Notes under the pieces: model-generated
The model's input: the letters and a program-made list of their open reading frames with translations, nothing else
Told to the model about the DNA's origin: nothing
The model's database searches: none
Assembly: GCF_027307225.1 (NCBI RefSeq)
Contig: NZ_DAHUXJ010000116.1
Coordinates: 1-64,000 of the forward strand
Direction: 5' to 3'
DNA length: 64,000 bases
DNA from: Bradyrhizobium sp.
GTDB lineage: Bacteria > Pseudomonadota > Alphaproteobacteria > Rhizobiales > Xanthobacteraceae
Shown here: piece by piece, positions 11,382 to 20,966 of the stretch
Layout: the number at the start of each line of letters is the position of its first letter
Numbering within the stretch: the first letter of the stretch is position 1
Translations under genes and position numbers: made by a program

Positions 11382-12389
11382 ATGCGATGGGGCGAGATCA
11401 TCCGCAGACTCGTCCTGGTGCCGCCCACTCTGTTCGGCGTGGCGGTGATCGTCTTCGTTTTGCTGCGCGTTGTGCCAGGCGATCCCATCTCAATGATGAT
11501 TCCGCCTGGCGCATCGCAAGCCGACATCGGCAGGCTGCGCGCGCTTTACGGGCTGGACCAGCCGATCCTGCATCAATTCGTGAGTTGGCTGGGCCAGGTG
11601 GTGCAGGGCAATTTCGGGCGATCGATCAGCGTGCGCCAGGACGTGCTCGACCTGCTCCTGACGCGCCTGCCCGCGACCATCGAACTGACGCTGCTCGCAA
11701 CCTTGATCGCGGTCGTTATCGGTGTTCTCGCCGCGCTGGTCGGCATCCTCGCGCGGGGCCGCCGTGCCGAATGGGCGGTGGACGGCGGCGTTGGCGTTCT
11801 GCTCGCGATTCCGGATTTTCTCTGGGCTCTGATCCTGCTGCTGTTGTTCGGCGTGCTGGTCCCGTTGCTGCCGATCTCCGGCCGTATCGACCCGCAGGTC
11901 GAGATCGACTTTCACAGCAATTTCTATCTGATTGAGAGCCTTTTGACCGGCCGCCTCGACGTTGCCGCGGCGCTCCTGCGCCACATGATCCTGCCGGCGC
12001 TGGCACTGGCGTTGCCATTTTCCGCCATCATCGCGCGCCTGTTGAAGGCGTCGCTGGTGGAAGCCGAAGATCAGGACTACGCACAGATCGCTCGCGCGCG
12101 CGGCTATTCGCGCCCCTCGATCCTCCTCAATGAGGTGTTTCCCAACGCGCTGATCCCAACCGTCGCGCTCGGCGGCGTGCAGGTGACCTTGCTGCTCGGC
12201 GGCACGGTGCTGGTCGAGCGCATCTTCTCGTATGAAGGGATCGGCAACATGGCGATCGATGCCGTGATTAACCGCGACTTTCCGCTGATCCAGGGACTGG
12301 TTCTGACCTTCGCGGTGTTGTTCATCGTGCTGAACCTCGCCGTCGACGCTCTCGTGACCCTGCTCGATCCGAGGCTGCGCCATGGCTGA
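11382..12389 (+). CDS. Peptide ABC transporter permease (DppB-like)
   Basis: RVVPGDPISMMIPPGAS, LYGLDQPILHQF, EAEDQDYAQIARARGYSRPSILLNEVFPNALIP. Confidence 0.92.
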   Translation: MRWGEIIRRLVLVPPTLFGVAVIVFVLLRVVPGDPISMMIPPGASQADIGRLRALYGLDQPILHQFVSWLGQVVQGNFGRSISVRQDVLDLLLTRLPATIELTLLATLIAVVIGVLAALVGILARGRRAEWAVDGGVGVLLAIPDFLWALILLLLFGVLVPLLPISGRIDPQVEIDFHSNFYLIESLLTGRLDVAAALLRHMILPALALALPFSAIIARLLKASLVEAEDQDYAQIARARGYSRPSILLNEVFPNALIPTVALGGVQVTLLLGGTVLVERIFSYEGIGNMAIDAVINRDFPLIQGLVLTFAVLFIVLNLAVDALVTLLDPRLRHG

Positions 12390-13269
12390 CATTGCCGTCC
12401 GTGCCATGGCCGCACCGCCCTCGCGCTTGCTCGCAGGTGTGAGGCGGGGCGGCGCGCGGCTGTGGGTCGGCGCGGCGCTGACGGCGATATTGGTGCTGGC
12501 TGCATTGCTCGCGCCGATACTCGCCCCGCACAATCCGCTCGAACAGGACCTGTTGTCGGCGCAGCTGCCGCCGATGTGGATGCATGGCGGCGATGGCGCC
12601 TACATTCTCGGCACCGACAGTCTCGGGCGTTGCGTGCTGTCGCGGCTGATCTATTCCGCGCAAACCGCTGTGATCGTGGCGCTGATCGCGGCGAGCCTTG
12701 CGGCCCTGATCGGGGTTTCACTCGGCCTATTCGCCGGCAGTTTCGGCGGCTGGGTCGATCAGTTCATCTCGCGGCTGATCGATGTCTGGATGGCGTTTCC
12801 GCCGGTGCTGCTGTCGATCGTGCTGGCGGCGGTGATTGGCGCCGGGCTGACCTCGGTCATCGTTGCGATCGTGGTGGTCGATTGGACCCGCTTTGCCCGC
12901 GTGGTGCGCGCCGAGACCATGGTGCAGCTGACCCGCGACTATGCCGCTGCCGCGCGTGCGATCGGGTTGAACCGCTCAAAAGTGCTGCGGCTGGAAATCC
13001 TGCCCAATCTCGTGCCGTTGCTGGTCACGCTGCTCGCGGTCGAAATGGGAATTGCGATTCTCGTCGAGGTGATCCTGTCCTTTGTCGGGATCTCGGTCGC
13101 CGGCGATACCCCGACCTGGGGCAGCATGATCGCCGAGGGACGCCAGATCGTCTATCAGGCGCCGTGGATCATGGCGCTGCCGATCGGTTGCATCATCGTC
13201 AGCGTCATCGGCCTCAATCTGCTGGGCGATGGCCTGCGGCTCGCGCTGGATCCGGTGCAGCGCTCATGA
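12382..13269 (+). CDS. Peptide ABC transporter permease (DppC-like)
   Basis: HNPLEQDLLSAQLPP..ILGTDSLGRCVLSRLIYSAQTAV; EAA loop AAARAIGLNRSKVLRLEILPNLVPL. Confidence 0.92.
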   Translation: MADIAVRAMAAPPSRLLAGVRRGGARLWVGAALTAILVLAALLAPILAPHNPLEQDLLSAQLPPMWMHGGDGAYILGTDSLGRCVLSRLIYSAQTAVIVALIAASLAALIGVSLGLFAGSFGGWVDQFISRLIDVWMAFPPVLLSIVLAAVIGAGLTSVIVAIVVVDWTRFARVVRAETMVQLTRDYAAAARAIGLNRSKVLRLEILPNLVPLLVTLLAVEMGIAILVEVILSFVGISVAGDTPTWGSMIAEGRQIVYQAPWIMALPIGCIIVSVIGLNLLGDGLRLALDPVQRS

Positions 13270-14141
13270 CCGCCGCGCTCACCGTCGACAACTTGCGGAT
13301 CGCGATCGGCGACACCATCGTGTTGCGCGGCGCCAGCCTCGAGGTGCAGCCGGGTGAGGTCCGCGGTCTCGTCGGCGAGTCCGGTGCCGGCAAATCCATG
13401 CTGGGACGCGCGGCGCTCGGCCTGCTGCCGTCGAACGCTTCCATCGTGTCGGGGCGTATCGCGTTCGAAGGCCGCGACCTCCTGAAAATGAGCGAGGGCG
13501 AACGGCGCAGCGAGCTCGGCCGCCGAATCGCGTTGATCCCGCAGGACCCGATGACCTCGCTCAACCCGGTGAAGCGCGTCGGCGCGCAGATCGGCCGTCT
13601 GTTGCGGCATCACCTCGACCTGTCGAAGCGTGCCGCGCTCGAGCGCGCGGCCGAACTCCTGACGGAGGTTGCGATCCGGGAGCCGGAGCGGGTGCTTTCG
13701 CTTTATCCTCATGAGATCTCCGGGGGCATGCGGCAACGGGTGCTGATCGCGATGGCGTTCGCCTGCAACCCCTCGCTCGTCATTGCGGATGAGCCGACCA
13801 CCGCGCTCGATGTGACCGTGCAGCGCCAGGTACTTCAGCTCGTCGAGCGCCTCCGCCAGCGTCACGGCAGCGCCGTGCTGTTCATCACGCACGATCTCGG
13901 CGTGGTCGCGAAGATCTGTCGCAGCATGACCGTGCTGCATGCGGGCCGCGTGCTTGAAGAGGGAGAAACCGCTGAGGTGCTGGCGCACCCGCGCCACGCC
14001 TATACGCGCGCGCTGCTGGCCGCGACACCGCGCGCCGACCGGCCTGCGGAGACGCTGCGCCCGGTGCCGCCGGCGCTGATCGACCAATTATGGTCGGACG
14101 CGCGCCGGCTCGACTGGTTGGATGTAGCGAGGCCGGCATGA
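13266..14141 (+). CDS. Peptide ABC transporter ATP-binding protein (DppD-like)
   Basis: [11 protein letters not shown] Walker [39 protein letters not shown] overlap with the upstream gene. Confidence 0.92.
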   Translation: MTAALTVDNLRIAIGDTIVLRGASLEVQPGEVRGLVGESGAGKSMLGRAALGLLPSNASIVSGRIAFEGRDLLKMSEGERRSELGRRIALIPQDPMTSLNPVKRVGAQIGRLLRHHLDLSKRAALERAAELLTEVAIREPERVLSLYPHEISGGMRQRVLIAMAFACNPSLVIADEPTTALDVTVQRQVLQLVERLRQRHGSAVLFITHDLGVVAKICRSMTVLHAGRVLEEGETAEVLAHPRHAYTRALLAATPRADRPAETLRPVPPALIDQLWSDARRLDWLDVARPA

Positions 14142-14995
14142 GCGACGTCCTGGTCCGCACCCGTGGTCTCCGCTTCGGTTATCCGCAACATGAAGGCCTG
14201 TTCCGCAAAGCTGATGTCCGCGAGGTGATCAAGGGCGTCGATCTCGCCGTGCCACGCGGCTCGGTGCTTGGCCTTGTCGGCGAATCCGGCTCCGGCAAGA
14301 CCACGCTCGGTCGCTTGCTGGTTCGCCTGCTCAAGCCGACCGCAGGCCACATCCAGTTCGACGGCGCCGAAATTGGCGGGCTCGACGACGCCGCGCTGCG
14401 TCCGATGCGCGCGCGCATCCAGATGATCTTTCAGGACCCACAGTCTTCGCTCAATCCGCGGCTGCGGCTCGGCACGACATTGACGCGGCCATTGAACGCC
14501 TATGGGCGGTTGAAGGGGCGGCGCGGCCAGCGCGAGCGCGCGGCGGCGCTGCTTGATCTCGTCGGTCTGCCGGCGGAATTCGCCGACCGCTATCCGAATG
14601 AGCTCTCGGGCGGCCAGCGCCAGCGCGCCGGCATTGCGCGGGCGCTCGCGCTCGAGCCTGACTTCATCGTCGCGGACGAAATCGTGTCGGGCCTCGATGT
14701 CTCGACCCAGGCGCACATTCTGCTGCTCTTGAAAGAGCTGCGCGCCCGGCTTGGCCTCACCATGGTGTTCATCAGCCACGATTTGTCGCTGGTGCGCGTG
14801 CTCTGCGACGATGTCGCGATCCTCTATCGTGGCGAGGTCGTCGAGTACGGCCCTGTCGCGCGCGTGTTCAGCGCCCCGCAGCACGACTATACGCGGCGGT
14901 TGCTCGCCGCGATTCCACTGCCTGACGTCGAGCCGGGCTGGCTCGACGATGCTCCTGTCGTCATCAACACCCAACCTCAAGGATCAGCCGCATGA
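14138..14995 (+). CDS. Peptide ABC transporter ATP-binding protein (DppF-like)
   Basis: GESGSGKTTLG, LSGGQRQRAGIARALALEPDFIVADEIVSGLDVS; ATGA overlap. Confidence 0.92.
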   Translation: MSDVLVRTRGLRFGYPQHEGLFRKADVREVIKGVDLAVPRGSVLGLVGESGSGKTTLGRLLVRLLKPTAGHIQFDGAEIGGLDDAALRPMRARIQMIFQDPQSSLNPRLRLGTTLTRPLNAYGRLKGRRGQRERAAALLDLVGLPAEFADRYPNELSGGQRQRAGIARALALEPDFIVADEIVSGLDVSTQAHILLLLKELRARLGLTMVFISHDLSLVRVLCDDVAILYRGEVVEYGPVARVFSAPQHDYTRRLLAAIPLPDVEPGWLDDAPVVINTQPQGSAA

Positions 14996-15711
14996 CCGCG
15001 ACCATCAAGGGTTCCGTTGTCCTCATCACCGGCGCCACCGGCGCGATTGCAAAGGCTCTCATCGCCGAGCTCAAGGCGCGAGGCGCAACCAAGATCTATG
15101 CCGCCGCGCGCGATATCTCCCCGCTCGCCGCCTCCAGCGGGGTGGTGCCGATCAAAATGGATGTCACCAGCGACGCCGATGTGGCGACAGCCGCCGCCCA
15201 AGCCAGCGACGTCACGATTTTGATCAACAATGCCGGCATCAATCACAACACGGCGTTCATGGTGGCGCCCGATGTCGCGATCGCGCGCGAGGAAATCGAG
15301 ATCAACTATCTCGCGCCGCTCCGCGTAACCAAGGCGTTTGCGCCGGCGCTGATCAGGAACAAGGGCGCGGTGCTCAACCTCCTGACCATCCTGTCGCGGG
15401 TCAATCTGCCGTTCATGGGTTCGTATTGTGCATCCAAGGCGGCCGGCCTCAGCCTGACGCAGGGCCTGCGCGGCGAACTGGCGCCAAAGGGTGTGCACGT
15501 TGCGGCCGCGCTGCCGGGCGCGATCGATACCCGCATGACGGCGATGCTCACCATCCCGAAGATGACCACGGCGGACGCGGCCAGGGAAATTCTCGACGGG
15601 TTCGAGGCGGGCGAAGAGGAGACCTACGTCGGCGAGATGGCCCGCGGGCTCGCCCAGGGCCTCGCCGCCGATCCCAAGGGTGTCGAGCGCCAGCTCGCCT
15701 CGCCCGGCTAG
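14992..15711 (+). CDS. SDR family oxidoreductase
   Basis: GATGAIAKA cofactor motif, NNAG, YCASK catalytic motif; ATGA overlap with the ATPase. Confidence 0.9.
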   Translation: MTATIKGSVVLITGATGAIAKALIAELKARGATKIYAAARDISPLAASSGVVPIKMDVTSDADVATAAAQASDVTILINNAGINHNTAFMVAPDVAIAREEIEINYLAPLRVTKAFAPALIRNKGAVLNLLTILSRVNLPFMGSYCASKAAGLSLTQGLRGELAPKGVHVAAALPGAIDTRMTAMLTIPKMTTADAAREILDGFEAGEEETYVGEMARGLAQGLAADPKGVERQLASPG

Positions 15712-15745
15712 TTCTATCAATCAACGGGCTAGTTCTATCAATCAA
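15706..15745. repeat. Tandem 19-bp repeat (ggctagttctatcaatcaa, 21-bp period) spanning the SDR stop
   Basis: Two identical copies at 15706-15724 and 15727-15745. Confidence 0.9.
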
Positions 15746-15780
15746 GTCTAACTGTTCAAAAAAGGAGAGAGGAAACGACC

Positions 15781-16383
15781 ATGACCAAGTTGCGAGTACT
15801 GCTTGCCTGCACCGCGCTGACGCTCGGCGCCTCCGCGATGCCGGCCTCGGCCGATTCAATCCCGGGCCTGCGCGGCCACGATCACACCGGCATCACCGTT
15901 CCGGATGTGAAAGCGGCAACGGACTTCTTTACCGATGTGATCGGCTGCAAGCATGCGATGTCGTTCGGCCCGTTCAGGGATGACAAGGGCACGTTCATGC
16001 AGGATGTCGTCAACGTCAATCCGCGCGCCGTGATCGAACAGATCAGCATGGTCCGCTGCGGCTACGGCTCCAACATCGAGTTGTTCCAGTACACCTCGCC
16101 CGATCAGTCCAAGGCCGAGCCGAAGAACAGCGACTACGGCGGGCACCACATCGCGCTCTATGTGGACGACATCGACAAGGCGGCGGAGTATTTGCGCTCG
16201 AAGGGCATCACGACGATGAAGGGTCCGATTCCGGTGAAGGAAGGTCCCGCGGCCGGCCAGTCGATTCTCTATTTCCTGACGCCCTGGGGATTGCAGATGG
16301 AGCTCATCAGTTATCCGAAGGGCATGGCCTACGAGAAGGACGCCAAGACGGTGCTGTGGTCGACGACCGAGCCCGCGAAGTAG
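15781..16383 (+). CDS. Exported VOC (glyoxalase/dioxygenase superfamily) protein
   Basis: Signal peptide MTKLRVLLACTALTLGASAMPASADS; HTGITV, NIELFQY, GHHIALYV, LQMELISYP place four H/E/H/E ligands. Confidence 0.8.
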   Translation: MTKLRVLLACTALTLGASAMPASADSIPGLRGHDHTGITVPDVKAATDFFTDVIGCKHAMSFGPFRDDKGTFMQDVVNVNPRAVIEQISMVRCGYGSNIELFQYTSPDQSKAEPKNSDYGGHHIALYVDDIDKAAEYLRSKGITTMKGPIPVKEGPAAGQSILYFLTPWGLQMELISYPKGMAYEKDAKTVLWSTTEPAK

Positions 16384-16410
16384 CTCCGCAGAACCTCGCG
16401 CAAAAAAAGA

Positions 16411-16436
16411 GTGCGATGGCGAGGGGGCCATCGCAC
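16411..16436. terminator. Strong hairpin gtgcgatggc-gagggg-gccatcgcac
   Basis: 10-bp perfect stem, A-run on its 5' side (usable on the minus strand); between convergent genes. Confidence 0.75.
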
Positions 16437-16477
16437 TTAGAGGGGTACTCTTTACAGGGAGGATTCGGCGTCGCGGA

Positions 16478-16714
16478 TTACTGGGCCGCGACGTGGTGGT
16501 GGTGCTTGCGCACGCGGGCGTAGGTAGCGCGGACCCTGGGCTGCTGAAGTTCAGCCACGCTGGCCTCGGCATTGAAAACCTGAGGCGTATCCAGCCGGCG
16601 TAGCGCGTCCGGGACGCCTTGGGCGGCCGCCGGGGCGGCGAACGCCAGCGCGACGAAAGCGGTGGCGCCGAAAACGAGACTCAGGGCTCGGGTGTTCTGA
16701 AAAGATTTCAACAT
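16478..16714 (-). CDS. Small exported protein with C-terminal KHHHH motif, unknown function
   Basis: 78 aa; signal peptide to AAPAAAQG; preceded by TetR-type palindromes. Confidence 0.65.
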   Translation of the reverse strand: MLKSFQNTRALSLVFGATAFVALAFAAPAAAQGVPDALRRLDTPQVFNAEASVAELQQPRVRATYARVRKHHHHVAAQ

Positions 16715-16788
16715 GGTGCATCTCTCTCGGTTAAAGCGTCATCCGAGTGGGCGTTCGGTATTTAAATACTAACACTCCGAATTGAAGG

Positions 16789-16799
16789 TGACTGGTCAG
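16789..16799. promoter_or_regulatory. Candidate TetR operator TGACTGGTCAG
   Basis: Matches TGACYRGTCA palindromes near tetR. Confidence 0.6.
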
Positions 16800-16858
16800 C
16801 TTGTATTCGGAGCGAGGCAATAACCCAAACCCACCTCAGTTACGCAGTGGAATGAATA

Positions 16859-16869
16859 TGACCGGTCAG
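16859..16869. promoter_or_regulatory. Candidate TetR operator TGACCGGTCAG
   Basis: Second copy of the same palindrome. Confidence 0.6.
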
Positions 16870-16899
16870 CTTAAAATGTCAACGGGATTAAGATCACGT

Positions 16900-17475
16900 T
16901 CACTTTAACAGCGCCTTGAAGGCGACGTTGAGGAAGTCGTCGATCGGCTCGCGGCTCTGCGTGATTTTCAGCCGTACCGTTGCGCCTTCCCAGGCATTGA
17001 CCAGGAAGCGCGCCATTTGCCCCGCATCGTGACGGGGATCGACCTCGCCTTTGGCCTGCGCCTCGCGCAAGACCTGCTCGACGCCACCGCACCAGGTCTC
17101 GAAGATGGACCGCAGCTCCTCGCGCATCCTCGGATAGTCCGTGCTCATCTCGGCCGCGAAAAGTCCGAGCATGCAGCCGCGCGTGAAACCCAGCGAAATA
17201 AGGCGATCGGACAAATAGCCGAAATGATTCTTCAGGCGTGTCAGCGGCGAGACGCTCTCGTCGAACAGCATGTCCGAGCACGCATTCTCATCGAGATAGC
17301 GCCGCAAGGCGTCGATCGCGAGGTCTTCCTTGTTCTCGAAGTGATTGAAGAACGAGCCCTTGGGAACGCCGGCCGCCTCGGTAATGTCCTGGATCGAGCA
17401 ACCCCTGAAACCATGGGTGTGCAGCGTATCCACCGCGCTGCTGGCGAGCTTTTCGCGCAGGCTGGGTCTGGCCAT
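16900..17475 (-). CDS. TetR/AcrR family transcriptional regulator
   Basis: TLHTHGFRGCSIQDITEAAGVPKGSFFNHFENKEDLAIDAL HTH. Confidence 0.93.
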   Translation of the reverse strand: MARPSLREKLASSAVDTLHTHGFRGCSIQDITEAAGVPKGSFFNHFENKEDLAIDALRRYLDENACSDMLFDESVSPLTRLKNHFGYLSDRLISLGFTRGCMLGLFAAEMSTDYPRMREELRSIFETWCGGVEQVLREAQAKGEVDPRHDAGQMARFLVNAWEGATVRLKITQSREPIDDFLNVAFKALLK

Positions 17476-17580
17476 ATCAGGCTCCCGACGGATGTTCTGG
17501 TCCGCGAAGGATGAGAAATCCTTCTTCAGACCATGACAAATATGCGACCAAACGACTTATTTCAACGCCAAATGCATAAA

Positions 17581-17596
17581 ATCTGACCAGTCAGAT
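17581..17596. promoter_or_regulatory. Candidate TetR autoregulatory operator ATCTGAC-CA-GTCAGAT
   Basis: 7-bp perfect arms about 105 bp upstream of the tetR start. Confidence 0.65.
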
Positions 17597-17718
17597 TGAA
17601 ATTGGGCCGTTTACCTACCATAGCACCGTTCACGAGGAGCTTAATTTCGTGAAGCGGAACAGATGCGGGTCAGCGATGGAGTATCATCGCCGACCCGGGA
17701 TCAAATCCGACCCTCACA

Positions 17719-19068
17719 TCACCGTGTTTGGTATTCGGCGGAGATATCCTTGCCGGTGTAGTCCGTCATCAGCGCGGTCGCGATCAACGTGATCACGGCG
17801 CAGGCTGCGACGTAGATCGCAATCGCGGTCGCCGAATGATAGGTGGCATAGAGCCAGGCGGCGATCAGCGGCGCCGGGCCGCCGGCGATGATCGAGGCAA
17901 GTTGGTAGCCGAGCGATGAGCCGCTGTAGCGCAGCCGCCCGGTGAAGCTTTCGGCGATCAGTGCCGCTTGCGGCCCGTACATCATGTCATGCGGGATCAG
18001 CGAAAGAATGATCGCGAAAAGGATGATCGGCTCCGAGCCGGTTTTCAGCATGGCGAAGTAGATGAAGGCGAAGATGCCGGTGACCACCGCCCCGATCATG
18101 TACATGTTCTTGCGGCCGATGCGGTCGGAGACATAGCCGAACACCGGAATGGAGACGAACGACACCACGGAGGCCGCCAGCACCGAGGTGAGCAGGAAGT
18201 CGCGGGTGAGGTGCAACGTGCCGATGCCGTAAGAGAAGACAAAAGCGGTGTAGATGTAGAACGGCGCCTGCTCGGCCATCCGCGCGAAGGCCGACAGCAG
18301 GATTTGTTTCGGATACTCCTTGATCACGGCGAGCATCGGCGCGCGCTCGACCTTTCGCTCGGCAAGCAATTTCGTGAAGATCGGCGTCTCGAGAATGCCA
18401 AGGCGGATGTAGAGGCCGAGGCCGACCAGCACGATGCTGAGCGCAAAGGGAATCCGCCAGCCCCAGGAGATGAACTGCGCGCCGGACATGCCGCTGAAAG
18501 CGAGCACAGCAAGATTGGCCAGGAACAATCCGCAGGGGACGCCGAATTGCGGCCACGATGCGACGAGGCCGCGCGAATGATTGGTGCGCGCCCATTCCAT
18601 CGACATCAGCACCGAGCCGCCCCACTCCCCGCCGACGCCGACGCCCTGGATGAACCGCAGTACCGTTAGGATCACCGCGCCCCAGACGCCGATTTTTGCA
18701 TAGCCCGGCACCAGCGCGACCGCGAAGGTCGCGAGCCCCATGCAAAGCAGCGTTGCGATCAGCGTCGATTTGCGGCCGATGCGGTCGCCGTAATAACCGA
18801 AAATCGCGGCGCCCACCGGTCGAGCGACGAAGCCGACGGCATAGATGGCGAAAGCTTCAAGCGTGCCGACCCAGGGGTCGGAGTGCGGAAAGAACAGCTT
18901 GGCGAAAACGAGCCCGGTCACGGTCGAGTAGAGGAAGAAATCGTACCACTCGATCGCGGTGCCGATGGTCGAGGCGATCACCGCGCGTCGAAGCTGGGTC
19001 TGATGTTCGTCGGGGCTGAGGGTTGGGCCGCTGAGTGGGATAACGTTGTTGGCGTCGAGCGCTGACAT
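17719..19068 (-). CDS. MFS transporter, metabolite:H+ symporter (MHS) type
   Basis: TAIEWYDFFLY, GYYGDRIGRKSTL, GVGVGGEWGGSVLMSMEW. Confidence 0.92.
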   Translation of the reverse strand: MSALDANNVIPLSGPTLSPDEHQTQLRRAVIASTIGTAIEWYDFFLYSTVTGLVFAKLFFPHSDPWVGTLEAFAIYAVGFVARPVGAAIFGYYGDRIGRKSTLIATLLCMGLATFAVALVPGYAKIGVWGAVILTVLRFIQGVGVGGEWGGSVLMSMEWARTNHSRGLVASWPQFGVPCGLFLANLAVLAFSGMSGAQFISWGWRIPFALSIVLVGLGLYIRLGILETPIFTKLLAERKVERAPMLAVIKEYPKQILLSAFARMAEQAPFYIYTAFVFSYGIGTLHLTRDFLLTSVLAASVVSFVSIPVFGYVSDRIGRKNMYMIGAVVTGIFAFIYFAMLKTGSEPIILFAIILSLIPHDMMYGPQAALIAESFTGRLRYSGSSLGYQLASIIAGGPAPLIAAWLYATYHSATAIAIYVAACAVITLIATALMTDYTGKDISAEYQTR

Positions 19069-19082
19069 GGCAATGCCTCCGG

Positions 19083-19158
19083 CTAGTGGTCCGATTCCAA
19101 CATTCGCATTCCCTCGAAGCCGGCACCTTTGCCAATGTCAGAATCAAAGGACCACTAG
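19083..19158. repeat. CTAG-bounded palindrome, type B
   Basis: ctagtggtccgattccaacattcgc...aatgtcagaatcaaaggaccactag; 76 bp, same length as 8256-8331. Confidence 0.88.
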
Positions 19159-19172
19159 GAAAATTTAGGTTT

Positions 19173-19250
19173 CGAGTGGAGTTCAGGATTTGGCATTCGC
19201 CTGGCGAGTTCGCGGCTATGTGGGCGCGAATGTCAAATCCACTGCACTCG
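19173..19250. repeat. Decayed type A palindrome next to the type B copy
   Basis: gagtggagttcaggatttggcattcgc...gcgaatgtcaaatccactgcactcg; termini lost CTAG. Confidence 0.7.
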
Positions 19251-19482
19251 TCCCGCGGCGGCTCCGCATGCACAGGATCGGAAACAGAATTCGCCAGCGG
19301 GCGTTTGTTGGGAAACGCCCGCGTCGCGGCGAAGGTTCCGTTGCAACGAGCCATCGCCGCCTAGACTTTTGGCGGAAGGCCGAACCTTCGCTGCTTGCGA
19401 ACCGTTTCGCTGCGGGAAAGAGCAGGCTTCAGGGAATTTTTCCGCCGGAACGATCAAGCGTGGGCCGGCGCGATCAGGACGC

Positions 19483-20658
19483 TCAGGCGCGAGATTTCTC
19501 GGGGCCGCCAAGCACCTTCTTGAAGAACGCGGCCCCGTCGTTGACGGCGTCGCGTCCTTTCCACGCCAGGTGGGTCAGGCGGCCTGACAGGGAATTGTAG
19601 CTGCGCAGGCTTCGAGATCCCAGGACGTGACCGACATTGTCGGGAAAGCGCTTGACCTCGCATTCCACAAGCTCGGTGATCGACGCCATCAGTGCATCGA
19701 TTCTCTGCCCCCAGTCGGATTCCGCCAGTTGGTCGATCCGGACCCTCAGCGCATATTCGGTGTCGTAAAGGTCGATCAGAATTTCCTTGGCGACGAGGAT
19801 ACGCTCATGCTTGAGCGCGATGCGCAGCATGGTGCGCCTGTCTTCCATCCGGTCGAGCACCATCGAGACGGCGGCCGCATAGGGCGTGGCGGCGACGTCG
19901 GCCGCTTTCTTGGATGACGCGGCCTTGGTGGCGAGGCGGATCAGCTGCCATTGAATCTTGAGGCGGCGCGACACCAGCATCAGCGCGAACGGAAGCTGTT
20001 CGGGGTGAGTCTTGGCGAATGCGGCCAGGAGCGTCGCGACCTTGGCAACTTCGGCGTTGTCGAAGCGGGCGAGCTTGGCCGGCAACGCTTCGTTCAATTT
20101 TGTGAGCTCCTCACGCGCGCGCAGCGCACTCAGCATCTTGGTCAGGTCGTCGAAGGCTGCCGGCGAGGTGGTGTAGGTTGCGAGCCTTGCCCGAATCTGG
20201 TCGGCGCTCTCCGGGGAACCGAGCACGCCCTCCATGCTTTTGAGGACCTTGACCTGAAACGTCGCGGCGGCCTGACGGGCCTCCCGCTGTTTATCGACCG
20301 CGATCAGGTCATTGAGGTTCTTGGTGTAGTCGCGCGCCATGGTCGGCAGGAGATCGCGGCTGATCCACTCCCAGATCGCCGAAAGCGAACCGCGCTGGAT
20401 TCCGCCGGTCGTCGCGTGCTGGGGCGCGCCATCGACCAGCAACGGCTCCAGCGGTGTGAAGAAATAGCGGGTGGGCGGATTATTGCGCTTTTGGCTCTGC
20501 CCTCCGCCGCGAAACTCGGCGCGCAATGTCTCGATGACTTCGCCCGCCCCGGGGATTTCGTCCCCCGAGAGCTCCAACCGCTCCAGTTCGTCAAGCAGAT
20601 TGCTACGCGTCGGCGGCGTCAATCGCTGCAAGAACTCTCTGAGGCTGGTCTGAATCAT
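19483..20658 (-). CDS. Conserved-looking hypothetical protein, predominantly helical, unknown function
   Basis: 391-aa ORF with coherent protein composition; no motif recognised. Confidence 0.75.
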   Translation of the reverse strand: MIQTSLREFLQRLTPPTRSNLLDELERLELSGDEIPGAGEVIETLRAEFRGGGQSQKRNNPPTRYFFTPLEPLLVDGAPQHATTGGIQRGSLSAIWEWISRDLLPTMARDYTKNLNDLIAVDKQREARQAAATFQVKVLKSMEGVLGSPESADQIRARLATYTTSPAAFDDLTKMLSALRAREELTKLNEALPAKLARFDNAEVAKVATLLAAFAKTHPEQLPFALMLVSRRLKIQWQLIRLATKAASSKKAADVAATPYAAAVSMVLDRMEDRRTMLRIALKHERILVAKEILIDLYDTEYALRVRIDQLAESDWGQRIDALMASITELVECEVKRFPDNVGHVLGSRSLRSYNSLSGRLTHLAWKGRDAVNDGAAFFKKVLGGPEKSRA

Positions 20659-20966
20659 CGCAGACGGTTACGATTGTTAAGGGAAACCCTTGCAGGCCAT
20701 GGCCCGCACAAGAAGCAATCAAAGCAGGCCGCCGTAAATTAAGTCGTAAAAAAAGCGGTAAGACGTTGCTGTTCCCCGCAAAGTACTGATTCACATTCTG
20801 GTTAGCCGCCGATAGCGCTGCCCCAATCCGGACATGTCGCTCAAAATGCGACAGTATTTTCCATCCTGTTTCGCGCTGCGAGCGATTAGGAGAAACTTAA
20901 CCCTTCACAGCGATCGGCGACCTGCTGGGCGGCGGAGCATCGCATCGCCCGGTAGCGGCGGCCACA

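Noticed and set aside
9950-11527. 525-aa minus-strand ORF opposite the peptide-binding protein
   Set aside because: Antisense shadow ORF; the plus-strand SBP is unambiguous
16690-16714. His-tag or vector sequence from KHHHH in the small exported protein
   Set aside because: Only four His inside a natural gene with matching codon usage and regulatory sites
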